The position numbers and the translations under genes are program-made. The notes beneath the pieces were generated by a model that was not told where the DNA came from, searched no databases, and saw only the letters and a program-made list of their open reading frames with translations. Of a stretch of 64,000 bases of DNA, positions 44,846 to 53,875 are shown in pieces. The stretch's first letter is position 1; each line of letters starts with the position of its first letter. The stretch is from a virus: IMG/VR virus record IMGVR_UViG_3300036770_008166, positions 1 to 64,000 of that record. The stretch is one strand, 5' to 3'.

Positions 44846-47844
44846 ATCATCATGGCATATGCACTCAACCATGACCATTCGTAGCTCTTTTTTAATTCTG
44901 CGAAATCCCCGTCTACTTGATCGTAGTAGGCCAATGCATCTTGTGCGCCACAGGCGCTCCATGATGCGAAATTTCCTGCACCCTCAGAACACCAACGGCG
45001 GATACGATATTCGCTTTCCACGTCTGGCAAGCTGGCACGCAGCTTGAGTACTTCTCGGAAAGCTGTGCGCCATGTGGTCCAGGCATCCACATCGTAGCGA
45101 GCCACGCCTGACAGTATCGGCACCACTTCATGCGCATCATCTAGGGTAAAGTCTAGCCCGCGGCCAGGGTTTCTCAAGGTCAGTCGTCGGTTGTAGGCGA
45201 TCATGGCCTGGTGCCCGTACTCCAATTGATTCACAGGATTGTAGGCATGGAAGATGTAGTGTTTGGCCTGCTGCAGCCGATCTGGCTGCCATGCCCAGTC
45301 AAAATCGGCCATGACCTCCAGCTTGGCAAACACCGCAAAGAACCATGGCGTTTGGCTGGCATCAGCGGCAGCATGATAGGCAGCCACTCTGCCTTTGACT
45401 CCATCTACTCTTACACACCGATTTGGTTGCCCTTGCTTGTGATGCAGCAGCGCGCCCCAGTTCAGATCGGCATTGGCTTCCCCGTTGGATATGAATACTA
45501 TGTCCAAGGGCTCGCAGGCATTGTCGCCAAGGTGTGTTTTGTCGATCACAGCATAGTCATAGACCTGTTGTCGTATGCGACCTGTGACTTCTCTGGGCAC
45601 AATCACAGCACAGCTGCCTGGATCCAATGGAGTCACGGCCTTGACATCATCACGCCAGAGATTCACAGCGGGTATCCGAGCTGGTCGATCTTGCGTCGTA
45701 GTAAACAGCGTCAACGGCGCACGCAAAATAGCTGTTCGGATGGGCTCTACATGTGAATCTTCTTGATGTACCATCACTGGTATGGATCTGCGCGGCACAG
45801 ACACACTGACAAAATTCACATCGTACCATTCCAACAGTTTGCATTTGGCTGCTCGTTCTCGGAAAGTGGGCACATGCATGAAAAACGTATCGCCGAACTT
45901 TTGATCGTCCGAGGCAAATACATGCAGCATGCTAGCCTGCCATTGCTCAGGATACCATGTCCAATCAAATTTTGTGTAGTCACAGATACTGCTCACTATC
46001 CAGATCCATTCTGCATCAACTGTGGCAGCTACGCGACGCAGGGTGTCCAGATAGTTGTTCACATATCTCACACATTTTATCACGGGCACTGTTTTGACCA
46101 ATGCCTGTGCCAGTTCAGGCGCGTGTCCATCCAGATGATCCAACACTACCACAGGTGCCCGGCTGGCAACTACTTCTACTCGTACCTGCTCAACATACTT
46201 GCGTTCAGTGGCCCCTGGCACATGATATTCGGGCCCACCGGTTTTTTGATGTTGGCTACCAAACTCATAGATGAAAGGCTGCTCTGTGGCATCTGGATGC
46301 CAGGTCCAGTCAAAATCCGCTATTAGCGCGGCAAGATCTCCGGGCAATTGCCAGTACGGATCCTGCGAAGTTTTTCGGCATCTAAACGCCGATGCATATT
46401 TTACTTCTGTGGCTCTTGGCATATTGTACACTGCCCCGCCGGTCTTCTGCCACTGTGTACCAAACTGATAGATATAGGGCGGCGAACCTGGGTCAGGCCT
46501 CCAAGTGGTATCTACCGAATCCGGATCAATACCTTGGGGCACTGTCCAGGCAGCGGGATTTGGTAAAAGATTTGCTCGCACGTTTGCCACGTACTTGCGT
46601 TCAGTGGCTCCGGGCATCCGGTATTCCAGGGTGGGCCAGATTTCTGCCGGCCACCATTGATTACCGAACACATAGATATAGGGCGGATCTCCGGGATCGG
46701 GTTGCCACGAAGGATCCCAGACGCATGATTCTATAGGGTACCAATAATCATTGGGATTCCTAGTGAGCCTGGCCTGTGGCGAAGGCATGAACTTTCGCTC
46801 AGTGGCTCCGGGTACCCGGAATTCTACAGTGGGCATCTTTTCTGCTGGCCACCACTGATTTCCGAACACATAGATGTAAGGCGGATCTCCCGGATCTGGT
46901 TCCCAAGAAAAATCAAACTCACAATCTATCAGTACCTGAAACAAGGATGGATCAGATTGGCGCTGTGCTCGAGGAGCGGCAAGATATTTTGTTTGCGTGG
47001 CTCCGGGCACAGTGTACATGGCACTGATCCTTTTTTCAGCTGGCCACCACTGATTGCCAAACACATAGGTCATGGGTGGATCGCTGGGATCGGGCCGCCA
47101 ACGGCGCACAGGATCATCGGCCGCAAGATCGTCTAAGATTCGCATGCCTTGATCAGGCCGGGTACGAACAGAAAAATCTGTCGCATATTTTATTTGTGTA
47201 GCACCGGGCACATGATACTGTGCACCACCTGTGCGGTTCCATCCCCACTCTACCGGAAATTCATAGATATAGGGTGGTGCGACAGGATTAGGAACCCATG
47301 ATCTGTCGATGCTGTCTGGATCGATCCAATCTGGTATGTGCCACAGTGCAGGATCGCTGCGTGTGCGGTAAGTGACCAAATCGCTATGTTTGACTTGTGT
47401 GGCTCCCTCGACACGATAGACCACGCCACCGATGTTGTCCCAATGCCACGGTGACGCAAAATGCCACACATAGGGCGGGTCTGCTGGATCTGGATGCCAG
47501 GAGAAATCCACAGATTCTGGGTCCACATACGGAGGCACTTCCCATGCAGCAGGATCCGGCCTTCGTTGGATGGTGTTGGCATGATAGTGGGTATCAACAT
47601 AGCCTGCAGCCGGAACAAGATATATACCGGCATCTTTTTGATGCTGGCTGGCCCAGGCATGCCGTTGGGTGGCCTGCCATGGTGGTGGTTCCCAAAGCCA
47701 ATCCCAGTCAGTGAGATCCGCTAAGTAATGCACCCACCAAAAAAATCTAGTTCGAGCCCGTGACTGTGCATCCGTTATACTTTCAGCAGACTGTTCATGC
47801 AGACCTAACCGCGGTGATCGACCATGATAAAAAATATCAAACAT
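44812..47844 (-). CDS. 1010-aa tandem-repeat protein with GT-A-like C-terminal domain
   Basis: The largest gene of the window. Residues ~116-550 hold seven copies of a ~66-aa Trp/Pro-rich unit: W-x-PDP-x2-PPYIY-x-FG-x-QW, then Y-x-VPGAT-x2-KY; a looser copy precedes them (47-80). Further on, AEWIWIV...FDWTWYPEQWQ and, near 835-870, TPWFFAVFAKLEVMADFDWAWQPD follow the same theme inside what looks like a glycosyltransferase-type domain (DIVFISNGEANADLNW, GVKG). This suggests repeats derived from a piece of that domain. Its ATG shares bases with the opposite ATG at 47843. Function unknown. Confidence 0.65.
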   Translation of the reverse strand: MFDIFYHGRSPRLGLHEQSAESITDAQSRARTRFFWWVHYLADLTDWDWLWEPPPWQATQRHAWASQHQKDAGIYLVPAAGYVDTHYHANTIQRRPDPAAWEVPPYVDPESVDFSWHPDPADPPYVWHFASPWHWDNIGGVVYRVEGATQVKHSDLVTYRTRSDPALWHIPDWIDPDSIDRSWVPNPVAPPYIYEFPVEWGWNRTGGAQYHVPGATQIKYATDFSVRTRPDQGMRILDDLAADDPVRRWRPDPSDPPMTYVFGNQWWPAEKRISAMYTVPGATQTKYLAAPRAQRQSDPSLFQVLIDCEFDFSWEPDPGDPPYIYVFGNQWWPAEKMPTVEFRVPGATERKFMPSPQARLTRNPNDYWYPIESCVWDPSWQPDPGDPPYIYVFGNQWWPAEIWPTLEYRMPGATERKYVANVRANLLPNPAAWTVPQGIDPDSVDTTWRPDPGSPPYIYQFGTQWQKTGGAVYNMPRATEVKYASAFRCRKTSQDPYWQLPGDLAALIADFDWTWHPDATEQPFIYEFGSQHQKTGGPEYHVPGATERKYVEQVRVEVVASRAPVVVLDHLDGHAPELAQALVKTVPVIKCVRYVNNYLDTLRRVAATVDAEWIWIVSSICDYTKFDWTWYPEQWQASMLHVFASDDQKFGDTFFMHVPTFRERAAKCKLLEWYDVNFVSVSVPRRSIPVMVHQEDSHVEPIRTAILRAPLTLFTTTQDRPARIPAVNLWRDDVKAVTPLDPGSCAVIVPREVTGRIRQQVYDYAVIDKTHLGDNACEPLDIVFISNGEANADLNWGALLHHKQGQPNRCVRVDGVKGRVAAYHAAADASQTPWFFAVFAKLEVMADFDWAWQPDRLQQAKHYIFHAYNPVNQLEYGHQAMIAYNRRLTLRNPGRGLDFTLDDAHEVVPILSGVARYDVDAWTTWRTAFREVLKLRASLPDVESEYRIRRWCSEGAGNFASWSACGAQDALAYYDQVDGDFAELKKSYEWSWLSAYAMMIHPELVTQSRT
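46195..47499 (-). repeat. Seven tandem ~66-codon repeats inside the 1010-aa protein
   Basis: Units align at the PDP and PGAT motifs (residues about 116-150, 183-217, 249-284, 314-350, 380-415, 448-480, 514-547). The three central ones share FGNQWWPAE almost exactly, pointing to recent duplication; outer ones have QKTGG or WNRTGG at that spot. Confidence 0.85.
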
Positions 47845-48937
47845 GATCAGGATAGACGAACTTTATAATCACACCTTCTGGCCTTGGATCGAAAAAAACT
47901 GCCCTGGTACCAGAGTATTTTTTTGTGACCCGTTCGGTTATACCCAACCAGAAAATCTTTTCAATCATGGCAGCGATCTCATCCAGGAAGCTGACTATGT
48001 TTTTTTCCATGATCAAGAACCTATCCAGATAGAAGCTCACCGTGCGTTGTTTGATGATGTGGTGCGCAGGAACATGGACATCCAGCCCGCACCTCAGGGT
48101 CGTGTGGTGGTGAGTGAAAAGGGAGATCATGTTGCTGAACTGTGCGATATTTACGGTTGGAAGTCCAGTTATTATTTTTTCCACGGATGGGCCTGTCTTG
48201 ATTGGTATCGCGGATATGACCGCACGTTCCTTTTTCCGCCGCCTGACAGTCGCCGCCGGCCCACACGCACTTTCATGAGTCCCAATCGCATCGTCGGAGG
48301 ACAGAGAGATCATAGGGTTCTTTTCATTTATCACTGTATCAAAAAAAATCTTTTGCAAAACAATATATCTGCTCCAAAAATCTGCCCACATGAAAACGTT
48401 CACATCAAAGATCTGGCTCTGCGTTATGTTAACACATATCCTGACATTGTGCAAGCACTCCAATCTGCCGAGCTACCTTGGTTATTTCCTGACGAAGTCA
48501 CACAGGAAATGACCAGCTGCTGGTTGGACAATTTTGATGTGGCCATGGACAGCATGATCTATGTGCCTACAGAAACTGTGTATTTTGGCAATCGCACTCA
48601 TCTCACTGAAAAAACTTTCAAGGCCATAGCATTGGGCATGCCATTCATTCTGATAGCGGCTGCTGGCAGCCTGGACTATCTCAAACACTATGGATTCCAG
48701 AGTTTTGGCACAGTTTGGGACGAAAGCTATGATCAAGAAACCAACGATCTACGACGTCTCGAGATGGTGACAGATCTTTTGCGTGACATAGAACAGCAGA
48801 GCGACCGAGAAAAACATCAGATCTGGCGCTATGCCATGCACGTGGCCCAGCACAACTGGAATCATTTTTATCATGGCGGTTTCGAACGGGTGCTCTGGCA
48901 GGAAATGACCAACATGCTGAGCGAGTTCAATGCTTAA
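47843..48937 (+). CDS. TEK-motif glycosyltransferase-like protein (copy 4)
   Basis: A 364-aa member: FFHDQEPIQIEAH, FFHGWACLDWYRG, PTETVYFGNRTHLTEKTFKAIALGMPFILIAAAG and LKHYGFQSFGTVWDESYDQE. It is closest to copy 3. ATG 47843 overlaps head-to-head with the minus-strand gene start. No Shine-Dalgarno is visible, so leaderless or weak initiation is possible. The next copy follows with an 8-nt overlap. Confidence 0.62.
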   Translation: MIRIDELYNHTFWPWIEKNCPGTRVFFCDPFGYTQPENLFNHGSDLIQEADYVFFHDQEPIQIEAHRALFDDVVRRNMDIQPAPQGRVVVSEKGDHVAELCDIYGWKSSYYFFHGWACLDWYRGYDRTFLFPPPDSRRRPTRTFMSPNRIVGGQRDHRVLFIYHCIKKNLLQNNISAPKICPHENVHIKDLALRYVNTYPDIVQALQSAELPWLFPDEVTQEMTSCWLDNFDVAMDSMIYVPTETVYFGNRTHLTEKTFKAIALGMPFILIAAAGSLDYLKHYGFQSFGTVWDESYDQETNDLRRLEMVTDLLRDIEQQSDREKHQIWRYAMHVAQHNWNHFYHGGFERVLWQEMTNMLSEFNA

Positions 48938-50117
48938 CTTGGTCACCGATTCCATCATCAAGGGTCGTATCTATCCTGCAGGAGCTAAATGGCAGGCACG
49001 ACCTTACACCCAAGCCTGGCGACAGTTTGGCAATCATTGGCCCTATACCACGCCATTGCGCATGCAGGAGTATTGCGAACAACACGGCGTGGCTTTGAAT
49101 ATTTTTTACCCCGAACAGGTATTGCCGTCAAACACCTTTTACGCTGTATGTCTGGGTTTTTTTGATTTCTCCATAGACTATGTGAATCTGCTGCCAAAAA
49201 ACATAATGGCATTGCTCCGATCCAGCCGGATCAAACTGTTGTTCATGTATCATGAAGGGGACAATCCTTCACAAATCAAACAAAGATTAGATGCTCTATG
49301 CCAACTTCATGACCTCCCCAATCGTTGTTATGTGTTTGTGAGCTCTAATTCATCCGCGGCACGTTTACCAGGGTTTGTGCATTTTGATGATTTTGAGCTC
49401 TGGTATTGGCAACGCAATCGTGATCAAGTGGCCACAGAGATACACCGCGGGGCAAGGCCATATGATTTCACCGTACTGTGTCGCGAACACAAATGGTGGA
49501 GGGCCACAGTGATGGCGGATCTCTGGCGACATCATCTACTGGATCGCAGCCTCTGGAGCTACTGCCATACACCAGACGACGATAATGATCATGACTGTCC
49601 TATCGAAATAGATCGCATATCTCAGCTGAGATACCATCGCGCAAAATTTTTAGAGATCTTGCCCAAATTTTGCGACAGTCTGACCGATCATCAAAGGAAC
49701 GATCATTCACAATCTCCTGAATCTTTGTTTTCCCAGTCTTATATGAATGTGATAATTGAGAGTCAGTTTGATGTCGACAACAGCAGCGGAGTTTTCCTTA
49801 CTGAAAAAACATTCAAACCCATCAAACACGGACAACCTTTTTTCATTGCTGGTGCTGTAGGCAGTTTGCAACAACTGCGTGCGTTGGGCTACAGGACGTT
49901 TGATTCCGTGCTAGACAATGCTTATGACGAAGAGCGTGATCATACCCAGCGGTGGTGCCTGCTGCTACAGGCTATCCAGCGTGCCTACAAAATTGGTCTA
50001 GATCGTATCTTTGCTGCCTGCCTGCCAGACATTGAACACAATCAACAGCTATTCTTGCAACACAAAAAAGACAGATTAAATACCGCGATACAACAGATCA
50101 ATGACCAATACTGTTAA
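48930..50117 (+). CDS. TEK-motif glycosyltransferase-like protein (copy 5)
   Basis: A 395-aa member: MYHEGDNPSQIKQR replaces HDQEP, VLCREHKWWRATVMADL is the RxHKWxR strand, and FLTEKTFKPIKHGQPFFIAGAVG with LGYRTFDSVLDNAYDEERD form the C-terminal block. In tandem with copy 4 and overlapping the amidinotransferase start by 17 nt. Confidence 0.62.
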   Translation: MLNLVTDSIIKGRIYPAGAKWQARPYTQAWRQFGNHWPYTTPLRMQEYCEQHGVALNIFYPEQVLPSNTFYAVCLGFFDFSIDYVNLLPKNIMALLRSSRIKLLFMYHEGDNPSQIKQRLDALCQLHDLPNRCYVFVSSNSSAARLPGFVHFDDFELWYWQRNRDQVATEIHRGARPYDFTVLCREHKWWRATVMADLWRHHLLDRSLWSYCHTPDDDNDHDCPIEIDRISQLRYHRAKFLEILPKFCDSLTDHQRNDHSQSPESLFSQSYMNVIIESQFDVDNSSGVFLTEKTFKPIKHGQPFFIAGAVGSLQQLRALGYRTFDSVLDNAYDEERDHTQRWCLLLQAIQRAYKIGLDRIFAACLPDIEHNQQLFLQHKKDRLNTAIQQINDQYC

Positions 50118-51129
50118 TTCCTATACCAGCTGGCAACCGTTGGAGACCGTGATAGTGGGCAGAGCATACAGCCCCGACTACTTTGACTTCATCGATGATG
50201 TCCAGGTCAGGAACCAACTGCAACAGATCTTGACCGAGACCGAAGAAGATCTGGACAATCTCGCACGTGTGATCCAGAGTTTTGGTGCCGAAGTGCTGAG
50301 GCCAGATCTCCCTGACAAAGATCAGTTCGTGTGGTTCCAGACCGAAGGTGGAGGTGCACCGCTACCACCACTGACACCCAGAGACTGGCAGATTACCTTG
50401 GGTGATCGGTTATTGCGTGTATTGGCCATGCCCGAACTGGACAGCATTTGCGACAGATATGGTGATCAGGTAATCAATCCGCACCGTGAGCAATGGGACG
50501 CAGATTGCATCTTGAATGGAGCATCAGCATCTTGTATTGTGCGAGTAGGGCGTGACGTATTTTTTGATAATTCTGATTTCCTACGCCCGGAGCAAACTCA
50601 ATGGATAGTGGACAACGTGCTGGATTCTCGCTATCGAGTCCACGAAGCAGTAACAGATGGTCACGGGGATGCTGTGTTTGCTATACTGAAACCCGGAGTC
50701 ATACTTTCCAGCAAACATGATGTCAATCTAGATCTTGCCAGAGACTTCCCAGGATGGGATGTGTGCAAAATCTGGGATGCCAGCATCTGGGCGGCCATGG
50801 AAGTAGGGAAATTCAAATACGAATCTAACCCCGGAGCATGGTATGTGCAAGGCCAGACACCCACCGCAGAGTTTACCCAGTTTGTTGACACCTATCTCGC
50901 CAAGTGGACTGGCTTTGTGGCAGAAACTGTGTTTGATGTAAACTGCCTGGTGTTAGACGAGAACCATGTGATATTCAGCGCCTATAATCGAGATGTTTTT
51001 GAGTTTTGCAAACGGCATCGCATAGAACCAATCATCTGCGAATTGCGTCACAGTTATTTCTGGGACGGTGGTATCAGTTGTTGCACGCAGGATCTTTGTC
51101 GTCGTGGCGGTCTTGAAACTTATCTATAG
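50101..51129 (+). CDS. Amidinotransferase-family (pentein) enzyme
   Basis: A 342-aa protein like glycine/inosamine amidinotransferases: SWQPLETVIVGRA at the start, ASASCIVRVGRDVFFDN, His near 188 in TDGHGDAVFAIL, and the nucleophile Cys near 326 in GGISCCTQDLCR. These enzymes move an amidino group from arginine to an amine, forming a guanidino compound. In a sugar/glycan cluster with a sugar aminotransferase it may guanidylate an amino-sugar, as in some antibiotics. It ends 10 nt into the convergent DUF2061 gene. Confidence 0.82.
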   Translation: MTNTVNSYTSWQPLETVIVGRAYSPDYFDFIDDVQVRNQLQQILTETEEDLDNLARVIQSFGAEVLRPDLPDKDQFVWFQTEGGGAPLPPLTPRDWQITLGDRLLRVLAMPELDSICDRYGDQVINPHREQWDADCILNGASASCIVRVGRDVFFDNSDFLRPEQTQWIVDNVLDSRYRVHEAVTDGHGDAVFAILKPGVILSSKHDVNLDLARDFPGWDVCKIWDASIWAAMEVGKFKYESNPGAWYVQGQTPTAEFTQFVDTYLAKWTGFVAETVFDVNCLVLDENHVIFSAYNRDVFEFCKRHRIEPIICELRHSYFWDGGISCCTQDLCRRGGLETYL

Positions 51130-51332
51130 GTCTTTCTACCCCATTGAACTAGGTTCCAGATCCGCTCGTGAAAATAATACAAGATTGTATTAGCTATCAA
51201 CTGGATCATAGCAATTGTACCCGCGGTTCCAATGCTGCCGCCAATAATCCACGCTATAACGAACGTAGCAAAACTGCCCGTGAACCGCCAGGTCAAGGCC
51301 TTCGCTATGCTACGACCACGTGTGTCATTCAA
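51120..51332 (-). CDS. DUF2061-type small membrane protein
   Basis: A 70-aa protein: SIAKALTWRFTGSFATFVIAWIIGGSIGTAGTIAMIQLIANTILYYFHERIWNLVQWG, two membrane helices. The KALTWRxxGSxxTxxIxWxxTG pattern and YYxHERxWN end define DUF2061, which often sits beside adenylylsulfate kinase genes. Here it overlaps by 8 nt a gene with an N-terminal P-loop kinase domain, keeping that association. Last gene of the minus operon. Confidence 0.85.
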   Translation of the reverse strand: MNDTRGRSIAKALTWRFTGSFATFVIAWIIGGSIGTAGTIAMIQLIANTILYYFHERIWNLVQWGRKTYR

Positions 51333-52158
51333 GTCCCATCTCTTTTCTTATCTTCGTGGCGGAAATAGCGTGTGTAGCATCGTCAAATCTTTCTTGCTCT
51401 ATCCGGTAACCCACGTCTCTACCGTAAGTTATATTGACGATGTTGGGCACTACCTGGATCTCATATTGTCCTTGATAGAGAGGGTCCAGGTCTCGCCTGA
51501 TAGCGTCTTTTACTGTAGACCACGAAAAAGGATTTGACTGATTCCAGCCCTGGCAATCACGGATCATGATACAGACTTGTCCGGTTTTCGCTATGGCTCG
51601 CTCAAACAATGCCCTGTGGCCGGCATGCCAAGGTTGCCAGCGACCCAACATCTGTACAGTTTCTTTCTTCCAGTCAAACACCGGCCTGCGGCGCCGTTCC
51701 AGGATATGCTCGCCCACGAATTCTGCCCACTTCTCGGCACGCTGTTCCGTGATGCGGAAGTCATACACTTCAGGTGGCACAAACATTCGGTTTGTGTCCA
51801 CAAATCTGCCAGCATCAATGGTATCCATCCATATAGTCCAATCGGCTTTGAAATTGTGACGCATCTCGGCCAAGGGTGCCACGAAGTCCACTACAACAAA
51901 ATCGGCCCAACTTTTGCCTGCCAATTCACGCATGCGATGGCTCTGACGTATGCGACCGTCTTGGCTGAAATCCCAGTCATTGAATCTTTGCCGGACCTCG
52001 TCGGCATTGAACCGTTCCACTGTTGCTCGACTGTCAAATAGACTTTCAGACTCGGAATGGTAAAAATCACTGTGAGCCTCGAGATATTGTTTGAGGTGGT
52101 CCGCAAAATAGGTTTTACCTGATCCTGGCAGACCCATTACTAGTATTTTTTGTGTCAT
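51325..52158 (-). CDS. P-loop kinase fused to HxGH nucleotidyltransferase
   Basis: A 277-aa two-domain protein. Residues ~1-150: kinase-like with Walker A GLPGSGKTYFA (9-19) and FNADEVRQRFNDWDFS, as in adenylylsulfate kinase. Residues ~165-277: nucleotidyltransferase with GRWQPWHAGHRALFERA and late ISATKIRKEM. The order kinase-then-transferase is opposite to NadR. It could phosphorylate and nucleotidylate one small molecule. ATGA overlap with the carbamoyltransferase, 8-nt overlap with DUF2061. Confidence 0.8.
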   Translation of the reverse strand: MTQKILVMGLPGSGKTYFADHLKQYLEAHSDFYHSESESLFDSRATVERFNADEVRQRFNDWDFSQDGRIRQSHRMRELAGKSWADFVVVDFVAPLAEMRHNFKADWTIWMDTIDAGRFVDTNRMFVPPEVYDFRITEQRAEKWAEFVGEHILERRRRPVFDWKKETVQMLGRWQPWHAGHRALFERAIAKTGQVCIMIRDCQGWNQSNPFSWSTVKDAIRRDLDPLYQGQYEIQVVPNIVNITYGRDVGYRIEQERFDDATHAISATKIRKEMGLE

Positions 52159-53639
52159 GAAAATACCTTTACGTTATAAAGTTGTTGAAATTTGTCAGCA
52201 TCCTCGCGATCATTGACCATGGGTTCGCCACGGATGTTGAGGCTGGTGTTCAGCAGCATGGGACAACCAGTGAGCGCATACCAAGCTTCCAGCAGCCTTC
52301 GTATGCCAGATCCATCCTGCGGCACAGTCTGCACACGCGCTGTACCATCCGCATGCGTAATTGCTGGGAATGATCGCGCGTCTCGTACCCGGGCCACGGT
52401 CTGCATGTATCTGCTGGTGGTAAAACCGCGTGGCATGTCAAAATAGTCCGTGACATGCTCTTCCAGGATGGCAGGAGCGAAAGGTCGGAACTTTTGCCTG
52501 CGTTTGATCTCGTTCACTCGATCTTTGATTTCCGGTCCTCTGGGGTCTGCGAGCAGACTGCGATTGCCCAATGCGCGCGGACCAAACTCAGCACGGCCGC
52601 TAGCCACACCAGCAATAGCATGGGCACAGAGATGATCAACAACAGCACGCACAGGATAAGGCCCAGGGATATCATGGCCAAGATAAGCATGGCGCCACCT
52701 AAGTCTTCCGCCATGAGAAAGAGCCGCTGCGCCCAAGCTTGACCCTGCGTCTCCGGGGTTGGGCATGATCCAGATGTTTTCATAGATATCTCCTATTCTT
52801 GCGTTGGCCACACAGTTCAGGGCCACTCCGCCCATGTATACCAGATTATCACTGCTCACAAGGCTGCGGGCCCGTATCATGACATTGCGTATCATCTGTT
52901 CCGTGAGATGTTGTGCAGCCGCGGCCAAATCTTCGGGCTTGTAGAAATCAAGTTCGTACTCGTCAAATCCTATGTGCAGATTGCGTCGCATGGTCAGATC
53001 GATCATGCTTTCCACGCATTGATCTCGCAGCCAGGCAGTGCCGAGACCATTGCCATAGGCTGCCATGCCCATGGTGATGTATTCTTCTTCCATGGGTTTA
53101 AGTCCCACAGCCCGGGTTATGGCGCTGTAAAACAATCCAATGCTGTGCGGATAACCTTGGCGCCACACGCGCCGATAATGTGCGCGACCACGCTCATCAT
53201 ACCAGGCTCGAAATATACTGATGGTGTCCATCTCTCCGATGGCATCTATGACCACTACCGCAGCATCTCGGAACGGCGAAGTTTGGAATCCTGCAGCGGC
53301 ATGGCTGAGATGATGCGGCCACGAGCGTTCACGATTGGCCGCACGCTGATACCAGGCACCTAGATGCCGTCTGATGGCTTGACCGGTGGTCCAAGGACCA
53401 TACTGTCTCTGGCCGCTGCGCCATTGTTGCCAGTTGTGCAACCATGGACGTTCATAGAATGCCACATCGTTTATGTCAAAATCGCAGCATTCACGCAAAA
53501 GGTCTGGATGTATGTTTGGATCATTCTTGATCTTGCTGTATCTCTCTGAATGGCCGGCAAATAGGATATCCCCTCGATCACTCAGCACAGTCACGGCAGC
53601 ATCATGAAATCCTGCGCTGATGCCTAGTATGGTTTTCAT
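52155..53639 (-). CDS. NodU/TobZ-type O-carbamoyltransferase
   Basis: A 494-aa protein: GISAGFHDAAVTVL at the start, HHLSHAAAGFQTSPF, VYMGGVALNCVANARI, MPNPGDAGSSLGAA, and EFGPRALGNRSLLADPR late. These are the family's Fe/ATP site and the carbamoyl-adenylate transferase part. It uses carbamoyl phosphate and ATP to carbamoylate a hydroxyl on a sugar or natural product. Somewhat shorter than NodU (~570 aa) but with both ends present. Confidence 0.88.
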   Translation of the reverse strand: MKTILGISAGFHDAAVTVLSDRGDILFAGHSERYSKIKNDPNIHPDLLRECCDFDINDVAFYERPWLHNWQQWRSGQRQYGPWTTGQAIRRHLGAWYQRAANRERSWPHHLSHAAAGFQTSPFRDAAVVVIDAIGEMDTISIFRAWYDERGRAHYRRVWRQGYPHSIGLFYSAITRAVGLKPMEEEYITMGMAAYGNGLGTAWLRDQCVESMIDLTMRRNLHIGFDEYELDFYKPEDLAAAAQHLTEQMIRNVMIRARSLVSSDNLVYMGGVALNCVANARIGDIYENIWIMPNPGDAGSSLGAAALSHGGRLRWRHAYLGHDIPGPYPVRAVVDHLCAHAIAGVASGRAEFGPRALGNRSLLADPRGPEIKDRVNEIKRRQKFRPFAPAILEEHVTDYFDMPRGFTTSRYMQTVARVRDARSFPAITHADGTARVQTVPQDGSGIRRLLEAWYALTGCPMLLNTSLNIRGEPMVNDREDADKFQQLYNVKVFS

Positions 53640-53766
53640 GTTGCAATCTTTTCATGATATGCTGTCTTTCTTGATCGCTATAACTGGTCCACGATGCGAT
53701 TTCTTGCAAGGTCTTTCCTCCACATCCGAGGCAACGATTGTTGGCATTTGAAAGAGCTTGATACAC
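53602..53766 (-). CDS. DUF1289-like small Cys protein, 54 aa
   Basis: A short frame starting at GTG 53766. RCLGCGGKTLQEIASWTSYSDQERQHIMKRL is very close to the DUF1289 pattern (C-x-GC-G-RT-x2-EI-x2-W-x3-SD-x-ER). The first Cys pair of full DUF1289 proteins is lacking, and no RBS is visible for the GTG, so it may be read by coupling from the 33-aa gene before it. Its end overlaps the carbamoyltransferase start by 38 nt. Confidence 0.6.
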   Translation of the reverse strand: MYQALSNANNRCLGCGGKTLQEIASWTSYSDQERQHIMKRLQHENHTRHQRRIS

Positions 53767-53773
53767 GACGTGA

Positions 53774-53875
53774 TCATTTATAGATGAATGGATCTCGTTT
53801 GCGCAATTCCTTCAGTTTTTTGCGATACCGTATTTCAAGACGTATACGATCTATGATTTTTTTGATCCAATTCAT
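53774..53875 (-). CDS. Very basic 33-aa peptide
   Basis: ATG 53875 has AGGAGACAGAA upstream and overlaps the previous stop (ATGA). The peptide is a single charged helix (NWIKKIIDRIRLEIRYRKKL). Good RBS and coupling on both sides support it as a gene missed by length cut-offs. Function unknown. Confidence 0.5.
   Translation of the reverse strand: MNWIKKIIDRIRLEIRYRKKLKELRKRDPFIYK

Noticed and set aside
45211-46736. Long plus-strand frames opposite the 1010-aa repeat protein
   Set aside because: They lie entirely antisense to a gene with clear repeat structure; composition is that of a shadow frame and no RBS or motif is present.
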